Source: a virus
DNA length: 64,000 nucleotides
IMG/VR virus record: IMGVR_UViG_3300042296_000700
Location: 1-64,000 of that record
Reading direction: 5' to 3' (one strand)
The notes under the pieces are model-generated. The model saw nothing but the letters and a program-made list of their open reading frames with translations. It was not told the DNA's origin and ran no database searches. Both the position numbers and the translations under genes were made by a program. This document shows positions 41,998 through 50,456 of this stretch, piece after piece. How positions within the stretch are numbered: the first letter of the stretch is position 1; every line of letters begins with the position of its first letter.

Positions 41998-42019
41998 AGT
42001 ACAGAATTGGGGCGAAGCA

Positions 42020-43324
42020 ATGACTGACTGGCAGAAAGTTCTTGAGTATTTACAACCAAAGGCGTCTCCTTATTGTCCTGAGGAACCTTCAATCACTCAA
42101 AAGGTTTTTTTAAGAACGAATGCTCTTGAGGGATTATTCGGTGGCGCTGCAGGTGGTGGCAAGAGTTCAGCCCTACTTATGTCTGCCATGCAGTTCGTGG
42201 ATGTGCCTAACTACTCTGCGATTCTTTTCCGTCGCACATACGCCGACCTTTCGTTGCCTGGTGCTTTGATGGACAGATTCAAGGACTGGATTGGTGGAGT
42301 GGAGGAAATCCACTGGAATGCCAATAGTTATGTAGCAACATTCCCTTCTGGTGCAAGAATTTCATTTGGCTATTTAAATAATACCAATGACTATTTACGC
42401 TATAAGGGTTCTGAGTTCCAATTTATTGGCATGGACGAGGTCACGGAAATTCGTGAATCTGACTATAGGTATATGTTCTCCCGCCTTCGTCGTCCCAACT
42501 CTGGGGCACTGTCTCAAGTTCCTCTCCGAATGAGGGCAGCATCCAACCCCGCCCCAAACTGGGTTAGGCAGAGATTTATTGTGGAGGGCAAGGAAACTGG
42601 GCGTATTTTTGTTCCTTCGCTTCTAACCGACAACCCTGGAATTGATGCTGACTCCTATCGTCAGGCGCTTCAGGCTCTTGACCCCGTAGAGCGTCGGCGT
42701 CTTGAATTGGGCGATTGGTGGTCAACGACCTTGGGAACACTGTTTGACCGTAACGATTTTGTAATAATTGACCAGCACGAAGTGCCAATTGTCACATCTG
42801 CTGCTCGCGCTGTCAGATTTTGGGACTTAGCAGCAACAGAACCGCACTCTGGCAACCTTGACCCCGACTGGACAGTCGGAACACTGATGCTATTTGACCA
42901 AGGAATTGGTTATGTCATGGATGTTCGCAAAATTAGGGCAAAAGGGGACAGAGTAGAACAACTGATTGCTCAAACCGCCGCCGAAGATGGTCATAGTGTT
43001 TCAATTCGGATAGAGCAAGAGCCTGGTTCTTCTGGTAAGGCACTAATAGACCAATATGCAAGATATGTAGTCCCAGGTTACGACCTCATTGGTTTACGAG
43101 CATCTGGCGACAAAGTAACAAGAGCACGACCATTCGCTGCCGCTGTAGCAAACGGAAACATCCGACTAGTTCGCGGTCCGTGGCTGACGGACTTCCTTGA
43201 CGAAATGTCTTCATTCCCAGAAGCATGCAACCACGATGACCAAGTTGACTCCTGCGTAGGCGCTTTCACATATTTAGCAGGCTTGGGGTTGCCTCAACGG
43301 CGAAGGGCTGCTATTCTCATCTGA
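42020..43324 (+). CDS. Terminase large subunit
   Basis: 434 residues from MTDWQKVLEYL, with GGGGCGAA ahead of the ATG. ATPase: Walker A GGAAGGGKSSA (41-51), Walker B FQFIGMDE (134-140). Nuclease: VRFWDLAATE, RIEQEPGSSG and NHDDQVDSCVGA give the acidic triad of the RNase H-like domain. It packages DNA into the head through the portal and makes the cuts. Longer in-frame starts (41900) would cross the palindrome. No small subunit is next to it. Confidence 0.95.
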   Translation: MTDWQKVLEYLQPKASPYCPEEPSITQKVFLRTNALEGLFGGAAGGGKSSALLMSAMQFVDVPNYSAILFRRTYADLSLPGALMDRFKDWIGGVEEIHWNANSYVATFPSGARISFGYLNNTNDYLRYKGSEFQFIGMDEVTEIRESDYRYMFSRLRRPNSGALSQVPLRMRAASNPAPNWVRQRFIVEGKETGRIFVPSLLTDNPGIDADSYRQALQALDPVERRRLELGDWWSTTLGTLFDRNDFVIIDQHEVPIVTSAARAVRFWDLAATEPHSGNLDPDWTVGTLMLFDQGIGYVMDVRKIRAKGDRVEQLIAQTAAEDGHSVSIRIEQEPGSSGKALIDQYARYVVPGYDLIGLRASGDKVTRARPFAAAVANGNIRLVRGPWLTDFLDEMSSFPEACNHDDQVDSCVGAFTYLAGLGLPQRRRAAILI

Positions 43325-43355
43325 CATAAACCATACTGAAACCTTGGAAGGTTAA

Positions 43356-43856
43356 ATGACTGACGTAGACCTAATGCTAAAAAACCTTATGGCTTCCTTG
43401 ATGGAAGCAGACAAACTGCTAAATGAATTTGCTGAAAGTAACCCTGACCTAAAAGATGTTGGCGTAACAGTTGTTGAACTCCATTCCCTCAAAGCGGCAA
43501 TGGGCGACATCTACTCAACTTTCTCCGCAAAAGCAGTCAAACTGTTTGAAGAAGCAGAAGTCATGGATATGTCTCTTGGCGAAAGTCGCATTGAGGTAAG
43601 AGGTGCAGCAGACCGAAAGCAATGGGAGCACCCACGACTCATGGCGGAAGTAGCAAGACGATTAGTCTTTGAATCAATTGACATGGAAACAGGCGAGATA
43701 ATGGTTTCGCCTGAGCAGTTAATTTTAAAGGTTTTGGATTTCGTTCAGCCTTCATACTGGCGAATCAAAGAACTCTCAAAAATAGGTATCAACGCAGACA
43801 AATTCTGCGAAGTTGGAGAACACAAAACAAACATTATTGTTAGAAAGGGCAAGTAA
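43356..43856 (+). CDS. Hypothetical protein
   Basis: 166 residues, helical N-terminal half (MLKNLMASLMEADKLLNEFAE) and a mixed C-terminal half. A GGAAGG site precedes the ATG. It is just upstream of the Rad52-like gene and could be a recombination partner, but no motif supports that. Confidence 0.6.
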   Translation: MTDVDLMLKNLMASLMEADKLLNEFAESNPDLKDVGVTVVELHSLKAAMGDIYSTFSAKAVKLFEEAEVMDMSLGESRIEVRGAADRKQWEHPRLMAEVARRLVFESIDMETGEIMVSPEQLILKVLDFVQPSYWRIKELSKIGINADKFCEVGEHKTNIIVRKGK

Positions 43857-43861
43857 CAGAC

Positions 43862-44650
43862 ATGGCAACAGTAAAGAAAACTACTGCAGTAAACGAGGAC
43901 TCTTCCACTATTGGAGAGTATGAGATTCAGAGTGCTTTTGATTGGGCGAAGGAACGGGCACGCGCACGCGATGAACGCTCAAAACTATTAGTCCAAATGG
44001 GCAAAGAACTATCTGAACCATTCGCTCCCGAAGTTGAAAAAATACTCAAAAAGGGCGGAGCATCACTCACCTACATCCCTGTGAGCGAAGTAATCAATCG
44101 TCTCAATAAAGTATTTGGGATTGACGGGTGGAGTAGTGAGATTGTTAAATGTGAACGTGACCAACTTGACCCCGAGTTCATCGTTGCATGTGTACGACTC
44201 ACAGTGTCTGTTGATGGCGACCATTACGGAACTGTTTCAAAAGATGGTTACGGCGGACAGAAAATTAAGCGCATGAAAAATGGCGACATTGTTGACTTGG
44301 GTGACGAGTTCAAGGGCGCAGTTTCTGACGCACTCAAGAAAGCAGCACAGCAATTTGGTATCGGTCTTTACCTTGCAAGAAGCGAAGAGGCTCTCAGTCT
44401 TGATGAAGCGGAAGAAGTAGCAGCATCAGCACCTCAAGTGAGTGAGAAGTATCCTCAATTCAAAACCTTTTTGGACAAGTTCACTCCTGAGCAAAAAGGT
44501 GAAGTTAAGCAGTTTTGGACGAAGGTTAGCGATGGCAGACCAACACCGAAGCCACATGAATTCACTGACAAGGAATTGCAATCCCTTATTGCGGAATGTG
44601 TTCGCATTGAATTCGGGGGCATTACTTTAGATGAATCCCACAACGGATAA
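43862..44650 (+). CDS. Rad52-like single-strand annealing protein
   Basis: 262 residues. The core LTYIPVSEVINRLNKVFGIDGWSSEIV, then KRMKNGDIVDLGDEFKGAVSDALKKAAQQFGIGLYL, is the typical Rad52-family annealase domain of phages, at residues 60-175. The C-terminal 80 residues are a separate helical part. It should anneal complementary single strands in recombination or replication, working with the nuclease encoded next, whose start overlaps its end. Confidence 0.88.
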   Translation: MATVKKTTAVNEDSSTIGEYEIQSAFDWAKERARARDERSKLLVQMGKELSEPFAPEVEKILKKGGASLTYIPVSEVINRLNKVFGIDGWSSEIVKCERDQLDPEFIVACVRLTVSVDGDHYGTVSKDGYGGQKIKRMKNGDIVDLGDEFKGAVSDALKKAAQQFGIGLYLARSEEALSLDEAEEVAASAPQVSEKYPQFKTFLDKFTPEQKGEVKQFWTKVSDGRPTPKPHEFTDKELQSLIAECVRIEFGGITLDESHNG

Positions 44651-45410
44651 TTTACCTCTAATACCTCCGCCTCACTTATCGGCGTCTTCAATATCAACAT
44701 TTCAGCAATGCCCTCTGCGGTATAAGTATTCTCGCATTGACAATTTGCCTGAGCCACCATCGGTTGACTCATTAAGAGGCAACTTTGTGCATGATGTTCT
44801 TGAAAATGTTTACCGAGAAGAATCTGCGGTTCGGACACTGTCCACTGCTAGGGCGATTGCTAAAACAATTTGGGCAGACTATGAGGAACGGGCACACACT
44901 GTGGCTCGCTCCGAAGAAGCCATTAGGAGATTCAAAGCAACCGCATGGTATTGCATTGAAAATCTTTTCAACATGGAAGACCCAAAAAAATTAGAATTTG
45001 ATGGTCTTGAGGCTGAAATCAACCACGAAGTTAGTGGCGTTCGTGTTAAAGGATTCATTGACAGATGGAACCGTTCTGATGGAGGCATCGTAATTGGTGA
45101 CTACAAAACAGGAAAAACTCCAGCACCCAAATATGTAGACGACAAATTTTTCCAACTCCTTCTATACGGCGTAGTGCTTCGTGAACAGTTGAACGAAGAC
45201 ATCGTTGGCTTGGAGTTACTTTACATCAAAGACGGCGACCGCCTTAAGAAAACGCCAACAGAATTAGACATGCAAAATGTCCATGAAACTGTTGTAGAAA
45301 TAAAAAACAAAATTGATGCCCGATGTGTGACTGGTGAGTTTGAATACAAACCATCACGTCTATGCGACTGGTGTTCATTTAAACCAATATGCCCCCACTG
45401 GAGAAAATAA
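44631..45410 (+). CDS. RecB/Cas4-like PD-(D/E)XK exonuclease
   Basis: 259 residues. LSASSISTFQQCPLRYKY opens the family's N-terminal helix with Cys27. The nuclease core is GVRVKGFIDRW and IVIGDYKTGK. The C-terminus SRLCDWCSFKPICPHW adds three Cys, completing the four-Cys iron-sulfur set seen in AddB and Cas4. It likely resects DNA ends for the Rad52-like protein encoded just upstream. There is no CRISPR array here, so a Cas4 role in adaptation is not implied. Confidence 0.88.
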   Translation: MNPTTDNLPLIPPPHLSASSISTFQQCPLRYKYSRIDNLPEPPSVDSLRGNFVHDVLENVYREESAVRTLSTARAIAKTIWADYEERAHTVARSEEAIRRFKATAWYCIENLFNMEDPKKLEFDGLEAEINHEVSGVRVKGFIDRWNRSDGGIVIGDYKTGKTPAPKYVDDKFFQLLLYGVVLREQLNEDIVGLELLYIKDGDRLKKTPTELDMQNVHETVVEIKNKIDARCVTGEFEYKPSRLCDWCSFKPICPHWRK

Positions 45411-45925
45411 TGAATGACGATACTTTTGCACGCGTAGTAGCCGAGGATGTGAAAAATCGTGCTAGTGATGCACAACGCGATTACTTGATGCTTCCTGAAA
45501 ACTGGAGCAAATGGCAACGTGCTCTAAAGACGCTTGAAGCAAACCTTGCTGACCAACTCGTAAGTATTCAAGAACACGAGATGGGGCAGATTGCCACATA
45601 TAAGGCTCTTGGTAAAGATGGCATCAAACTAGTTGCTGAGGCTGCTGCCGAATTTGAGAGCCGTCGCAAGAAGATTGAACGATTCAAATTCCACGTTACG
45701 AATCGCCTTGATGAGGTATCGCGCATGATTGCCATGGGGACTGATGCTGTTGATGAGCGACTCAAAACAGTGGACTTTTTACGCCGTGCTATTGAGCAAC
45801 ATCGGACAATGATGACATCGTATGACCTTGAACCAACACCAATTGATGTCGCATTATGGGCAACGCTTGATGGGCGCTGGGAGTTTGACAATCTCTCAGA
45901 AGACGACATTCTCGCATTTTCATGA
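45410..45925 (+). CDS. Hypothetical helical protein
   Basis: 171 residues from MNDDTFARVVAED, joined to the nuclease gene by TAATG and overlapping the next gene by four bases. Long charged helices (RRKKIERFKFHVTNRLDEVSR) suggest a coiled coil. It may belong to the recombination cluster. Confidence 0.6.
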   Translation: MNDDTFARVVAEDVKNRASDAQRDYLMLPENWSKWQRALKTLEANLADQLVSIQEHEMGQIATYKALGKDGIKLVAEAAAEFESRRKKIERFKFHVTNRLDEVSRMIAMGTDAVDERLKTVDFLRRAIEQHRTMMTSYDLEPTPIDVALWATLDGRWEFDNLSEDDILAFS

Positions 45926-47085
45926 CTCGTCAACGGATGTTCTTGGACACTTCGTGCGTTGAAGCCGCTCGCGAACGGATGCGACATGTCTACGATACTT
46001 TTGACACTGTTTGCGTACAATTCTCGGGTGGTAAAGACTCAACCGCGATTCTTTATCTTGCAAAAGAAATCCATGAAGAAAGAAACCTTGGACCAGTCAA
46101 GGTAATTTTCAGGGATGAAGAAATGGTCAGCCCATTAGTTATTGACTTCATTATGAAGGTTCGCGACTATGACTGGGTAGACATGGAGTGGTATTGCTTG
46201 CCAGTTGGGCAAGAGGTCTGGGTTCTTGGGCGACGTGAATACTGTTTACTTTGGTCTCCAGAACGAGCAAAAAGAAACATGCTCATTCGTCAGATGCCAT
46301 CGTTTGCTATTCGTGCAGAACATTTTGGGATTGACCCATCACGCCCAATACCTGAAACCATTGACTTCTATACGATGCAAGGCAAAAAGGGTCGTACCGC
46401 TTTCATTACGGGCGTGCGGGCGAATGAGTCAATGATTCGTTATCGTTCCTGTGTTCAGAAACTCCACGAGAATTACATCAATATTCCTTTCAGGATGAAA
46501 AAGTCTGTACCCCTAAGGTTTGCTAAAGTCATTTATGACTGGACAACCGATGACGTTTTAAAGTTTATTACGGAGGAACATAATGGTGAATACTGTGAGT
46601 ATTACGATTTGGCGGCGATTACGGGAAGCAACACGCGCGTGGGCATTCCGCTACATGCAGTGGCGGCACGGCGCTTAGGTGACGTTGTTGCAACAGAGCC
46701 AGAGTTCTTTGACAGGCTCTACGAGTGTTACCCCCATGTGGATGCCCAGCGCCGCTGGTGGAGTGAGTTTAACGTTGAAGGATTAATCGCTCAATACGTT
46801 GATGACGGGTGGGAGGGTGTTCGTGATTGCATTGAAGACAATATGCTCACACCAGGAATACAGGGTGCTGCAATGAAGTTTGCTGGAGAATTCCGTCGCA
46901 AACAAGCAACTGACCCATTCGGCTACCCTCTTGATTCTTTAATCAGGACACTTTTGCTTAATGAGTTTCAGGTGACATCACCTAACCCAGTTGGTCCGAA
47001 AACACGGGCACACACGATACGAACTCTTGCTGCTCAGCAAGAACAAGACCAAAACGACCTAGACAGTTTGGATGATTTTAAATGA
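45922..47085 (+). CDS. PAPS-reductase-like PP-loop ATPase (IbrA-like)
   Basis: 387 residues. VCVQFSGGKDSTAILYLAKE has the PP-loop (SGGKDS, 35-40) of the PAPS reductase/ATP-pyrophosphatase superfamily; KVIFRDEEMVSP and ITGVRANESMIRYRSC fit the same fold. Together with the ParB-like gene that overlaps its end, it resembles the IbrA/IbrB pair known from bacteria and phages. DndC, a DNA phosphorothioation enzyme, is a distant relative. The biochemical activity of IbrA-type proteins is not settled, so sulfur or nucleotide chemistry on DNA is a possibility only. Confidence 0.82.
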   Translation: MTRQRMFLDTSCVEAARERMRHVYDTFDTVCVQFSGGKDSTAILYLAKEIHEERNLGPVKVIFRDEEMVSPLVIDFIMKVRDYDWVDMEWYCLPVGQEVWVLGRREYCLLWSPERAKRNMLIRQMPSFAIRAEHFGIDPSRPIPETIDFYTMQGKKGRTAFITGVRANESMIRYRSCVQKLHENYINIPFRMKKSVPLRFAKVIYDWTTDDVLKFITEEHNGEYCEYYDLAAITGSNTRVGIPLHAVAARRLGDVVATEPEFFDRLYECYPHVDAQRRWWSEFNVEGLIAQYVDDGWEGVRDCIEDNMLTPGIQGAAMKFAGEFRRKQATDPFGYPLDSLIRTLLLNEFQVTSPNPVGPKTRAHTIRTLAAQQEQDQNDLDSLDDFK

Positions 47086-47627
47086 ACATTATGGACGTGC
47101 CTGTAAATTCTATCAAGCCTGCCCCTTGGAGGGTTAATTACGTTTTGAAACCAGATATGCAATTGTTGAAAATTTCAATGATTGAGTATGGCTGGCTTCA
47201 GCCAATCATTGTTCGGGAGAGCACTGGCGAAATTATTGACGGTTTCCACAGGTGGTTAGTCGCGCAAGATAAAGATTTTTGGAAGAAGTACGGCGATGAT
47301 GTTCCCGTTATCTATAGAGATGTTGACAATATTGATGCGATGATTATGCACGTGCGCCTAAATAGGGCACGCGGTGACATTTTTGCCAAACCGTTCAGCA
47401 AACTTATTAGAACCATTGTCGTTTCTGACAAATATTCAACTGACGACGTGGCAGACATGCTAAATATGTCGGCAGACGAGTTTGACCTCATGGTTACGGG
47501 CGGACTCCTGAAACAACGCAAAATTCCGCAACACCAGTATTCAAAGGCATGGGTTCCCATTGAGGCACCGAGCAAAGACGAACTTGACAAGCGGATTATT
47601 GAGCGTCCACCTAATGCTGATAGATGA
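47082..47627 (+). CDS. ParB-like protein (IbrB-like)
   Basis: 181 residues. VPVNSIKPAPWRVNYVLKP, LQPIIVRESTGEIIDGFHRW and VPVIYRD are the ParB N-terminal domain boxes, with GFHR in place of GHRR. A HTH-like segment follows (TDDVADMLNMSADEFDLMV). The four-base overlap with the PP-loop gene supports a two-protein unit. It probably binds DNA and directs its partner. Confidence 0.82.
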   Translation: MNIMDVPVNSIKPAPWRVNYVLKPDMQLLKISMIEYGWLQPIIVRESTGEIIDGFHRWLVAQDKDFWKKYGDDVPVIYRDVDNIDAMIMHVRLNRARGDIFAKPFSKLIRTIVVSDKYSTDDVADMLNMSADEFDLMVTGGLLKQRKIPQHQYSKAWVPIEAPSKDELDKRIIERPPNADR

Positions 47628-47686
47628 TAAATGAAAGCGATTTAATGTGGTAATGTTGGTCAGACTCGCATTTGGAGGACTGGCTT

Positions 47687-48094
47687 ATGCCCACAAGCAA
47701 TTTAACAGAAGATGTTGAATTTTTAACTGATGTTGATACGCGTGGCGACGTTGTTCGTCGTGCCCGATTCATTCGTCGTCCTCGTCGTGTAGGCGGACGA
47801 AACGTACCAGGAAATGCACGTTACTACCGTCGCCGTCAGCGTGAATTACTCGCTGGCAGGCGCGCGGCACAGCGAGCCGAGCGCGGTGGAGCACGGGCTG
47901 CCGCTGCTGGTCGCGCTGCACGTTCTGCAGGAGGTCGCGCCGCTCGGGCACCACGCGGTGCTGGAGGAGCAGCCCCCGCAGGTGGTCAGCGTCGCGCAGG
48001 GTTACTGACTCGTATTCGCCGCACCATCAGAGATGCCGCACGACGCGTTCAGGCTAACCGCGCTAGAAAACGTCAAGCAGCAAACCGACGATAG
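47687..48094 (+). CDS. Arg-rich basic protein
   Basis: 135 residues from MPTSNLTEDVEFLTD (GGAGGACTGG upstream). After a short acidic start it is dominated by Arg, Ala and Gly (RRRQRELLAGRRAAQRAERG). The middle, about 47850-48010, is markedly richer in GC than its surroundings. It resembles protamine-like or DNA-condensing proteins and the linkers of the giant head proteins. It could bind packaged DNA. No family is recognised. Confidence 0.6.
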   Translation: MPTSNLTEDVEFLTDVDTRGDVVRRARFIRRPRRVGGRNVPGNARYYRRRQRELLAGRRAAQRAERGGARAAAAGRAARSAGGRAARAPRGAGGAAPAGGQRRAGLLTRIRRTIRDAARRVQANRARKRQAANRR

Positions 48095-48108
48095 GGAGGT
48101 AACCAGCC

Positions 48109-48975
48109 ATGCTGGTATCTATTTCTGACCTTTCCATGTATATGGATGTTAGGTTCAGCATTCGTCAAGAAGAGGCTGCTGCATTTATTCTTGAAGGTCT
48201 TCAAAGTGAACTTGAGGGCTACTTGCGTCGTCCTGTGGAACTAACAGATTTTGTAGAGACTTATGTTCTTGAATCAAACTTTGTTGGTGTACCGATGTCG
48301 TCGTTCTTCTCAAATGAGACATCCACGTCAGATGACTCTATTGGGACGGTTACATACGCTCAGCCTCCGCAGACTATCTATATTCGTAATTCTCCAGTTG
48401 TTTCGGTGCAGCAGGTGGCTGTTTCCAGTCTTACCGAAACTGGTCGTGTTCTTGGCGAAGCGGTAAGAAGGACTGCAAACATCACTTCGGTAACTGTCGC
48501 TGGAACAACTGTTACCTATACGGCTGCCAACCACGGTTTTACTGTTGGGCAGAACATTAAGGTAAGTGGTTTGAGTACTGCTGCTTTAAATCTTTCTTCT
48601 AATGTAATTTCTTCTGTTACTACTACTACTTTCACAGTGACACAAACTGGTCTTACTGCGGGAACTTTCGCTCAAACTGGAACAGTGGTTGCAGTCGGAA
48701 ATGATTACACCGTCAGAAGGTATGGAATTGACTTCTATCGTGGTTTTGCTAATGACGTCGTCACCATCTCCTACAAAGCAGGTTTGGCGGGAGATGGCAT
48801 AAAGGTTTTCCGTTTGATGATTCTTCGTGCCGCTACACGCGAAATGCAAAACATGCACGATGACGTTGTAGGTATTAAGGACTTGGAGACAAGAAATGTC
48901 GCTTCCCTTGAAACTGGTTTCCTTGAAAAAGAACTTGCCGCAGTAAAACGCTGGCGACGGAGCCGCGTCTCTTGA
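48109..48975 (+). CDS. Head-tail connector with inserted beta domain
   Basis: 288 residues after a strong GGGAGG site. The ends match helical head-tail adaptors (RFSIRQEEAAAFILEGLQ ... FRLMILRAATREMQNMHDD). Residues about 120-200 are a Thr/Val-rich beta insertion (NITSVTVAGTTVTYTAANHG ... TVTQTGLTAGTFAQTGTV) of a kind found inserted in many phage virion proteins. It would sit below the portal. Confidence 0.7.
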   Translation: MLVSISDLSMYMDVRFSIRQEEAAAFILEGLQSELEGYLRRPVELTDFVETYVLESNFVGVPMSSFFSNETSTSDDSIGTVTYAQPPQTIYIRNSPVVSVQQVAVSSLTETGRVLGEAVRRTANITSVTVAGTTVTYTAANHGFTVGQNIKVSGLSTAALNLSSNVISSVTTTTFTVTQTGLTAGTFAQTGTVVAVGNDYTVRRYGIDFYRGFANDVVTISYKAGLAGDGIKVFRLMILRAATREMQNMHDDVVGIKDLETRNVASLETGFLEKELAAVKRWRRSRVS

Positions 48976-49430
48976 TTCGCATAAACATTGAATGTGATGC
49001 GGATGATGCCATCAAGTTCCTTGATGGGATGATTGACCGTAGTCAAAATTTTACGGTTGTTTTTCAATGGGCTAAAAGATATTTGGCTAAAGCAAATTCG
49101 GAGAACTTTACTAGTGGTGGGTTGCCTGTTGGTGGTTGGTCTCCTTTGAAGCCTAAGTATTCTGCATGGAAGGCAGTGAGATTCCCCGGCATGCCGCTCA
49201 TGCAGCAAACTGGAAAGTTGTTTCGTGACTTAGCGAGCCTTAATGGTTCCCCTAATGAGATAAATCCAACTAGCGCAACATTCGGAACACGTATTGAATA
49301 TGCTAAATTTCATCAGTATGGGACGACGCGCATGCCGAAGCGAGAAATTGTTTTTGAACCACCATTGTTCGCCAAGGAATTGGCAGAAAAGGCAGCCAAG
49401 CACGTTGTTGGGAAAGCGGGTGCTTTGTAA
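48972..49430 (+). CDS. Phage virion morphogenesis (Mu gpG/neck-like) protein
   Basis: 152 residues, TTG start overlapping the previous stop. GWSPLKPKYSAWKA, LMQQTGKLFRDLA and RIEYAKFHQYGTTRMPKREIV are the motifs of the Mu gpG-like neck/tail completion family. It joins head and tail. Confidence 0.8.
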   Translation: MIRINIECDADDAIKFLDGMIDRSQNFTVVFQWAKRYLAKANSENFTSGGLPVGGWSPLKPKYSAWKAVRFPGMPLMQQTGKLFRDLASLNGSPNEINPTSATFGTRIEYAKFHQYGTTRMPKREIVFEPPLFAKELAEKAAKHVVGKAGAL

Positions 49431-50026
49431 TGCCTAGTAACGAAGATGTTGTCATGTTTGGCGCCCATTACGCTAAAGAGGTTGTAAATAATTACCTTGA
49501 ATATGATATCCCGCGACGCCTAATCAGATACAGGAATGCATGGGGCGTGGACGACTACGCACTTCCCTCGCCGCAAAAGTATTTGGTGTACGAGCCAATC
49601 GCTCTTGACCATTGGCCGACGCTGATTACCGTTGTTATCTCCACAAATTCATTTGACAGAATGATGAATTATGGTGGCGGTGACCCCCTTTACCGTGTTT
49701 CTTATTCAATGCGAACATACATTTGGGCTAAGACTGAGGGTTCAGAGGAAGTCACGTTGATGCGTGACAGGCTTTCTACTGTCGTCAGGTCTGCGTTGCT
49801 TGACTCGCCTTGCATGAAGGGTCTTTCGCAACCAGTTGTGGATGTAATGCTTGACGAAAGCACGATGAGGGAAGAGTTTTCTGATTTGACGCTCATAAAA
49901 GGCGACCGTGTACTAGCGGGAGCATACATAGGGTATGATTTATACTTGAACGAACTTGTTTACCGTCAACCTATTGGTGAGGTAACAGAGATTGAAACAG
50001 AAACCATCAATATGCGAGGTTTGTAA
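49430..50026 (+). CDS. Tail completion/terminator-like protein
   Basis: 198 residues linked by TAATG to the genes on both sides. The long beta strands and the position between the neck gene and sheath fit a tail terminator. YRVSYSMRTYIWAKTEGSEEVTLMRDRLSTVVRSAL is typical of that class. The call is mainly by position. Confidence 0.6.
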   Translation: MPSNEDVVMFGAHYAKEVVNNYLEYDIPRRLIRYRNAWGVDDYALPSPQKYLVYEPIALDHWPTLITVVISTNSFDRMMNYGGGDPLYRVSYSMRTYIWAKTEGSEEVTLMRDRLSTVVRSALLDSPCMKGLSQPVVDVMLDESTMREEFSDLTLIKGDRVLAGAYIGYDLYLNELVYRQPIGEVTEIETETINMRGL

Positions 50027-50394
50027 TGGCACAAATTAATGTATGGAACGCGACAAGTCATGTTGTAGTTCTTGACAACGGCGCAATGCTTGACCCAGCG
50101 CAAATTTCATCGGCAGACGGCGACGACGAGGGTATCAAAGCACTTCTTCAAAATGGTGAAATTATCAACGTAGACGCCGTGGAAGAGGCTCCCCAGCCAC
50201 TGCCAAGTGTTGAAGAGATGAATGAGGATTCGGCAAAATATGCCGCAAAATCAAAATCTACAAAATCAAAACGGAATGTTTCTGAAGATACTGAAGTCAG
50301 CGAAGAAAATACAGTACAATTACTTAGCGATTCAAACAACGAAGTTGAAAATGAGACACCGTCTGATTCAATACTTCCTGAAGATAGCGAATGA
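50026..50394 (+). CDS. Hypothetical protein with acidic disordered tail
   Basis: 122 residues. A short N-terminal beta part (INVWNATSHVVVLDNGAML) is followed by a Ser/Glu/Asn-rich tail likely disordered. It lies immediately before the sheath gene. Function unknown. TATAAT flanked by a 5-bp inverted repeat follows at 50401. Confidence 0.55.
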   Translation: MAQINVWNATSHVVVLDNGAMLDPAQISSADGDDEGIKALLQNGEIINVDAVEEAPQPLPSVEEMNEDSAKYAAKSKSTKSKRNVSEDTEVSEENTVQLLSDSNNEVENETPSDSILPEDSE

Positions 50395-50456
50395 CTTGAG
50401 TATAATCACTCAAAGAAGAATTCATTAGAGTTTTCAATTAGCACGGAGGATGGCGA

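Noticed and set aside
41900-42019. Longer terminase start at 41900
   Set aside because: It would translate the palindrome and overlap the opposite membrane-protein gene; the ATG at 42020 has a ribosome site.
44631-45410. Cas4 as part of a CRISPR system
   Set aside because: No repeats-and-spacers array and no other cas gene are in the window; the neighbour is a Rad52-like annealase.
47814-48008. Open plus-strand frame inside the Arg-rich gene
   Set aside because: It is explained by high GC and the Arg codons of the real frame; no ribosome site.
50401-50406. TATAAT as a sheath promoter
   Set aside because: The -10 is perfect but no reasonable -35 is found at normal distance; left out as a feature.
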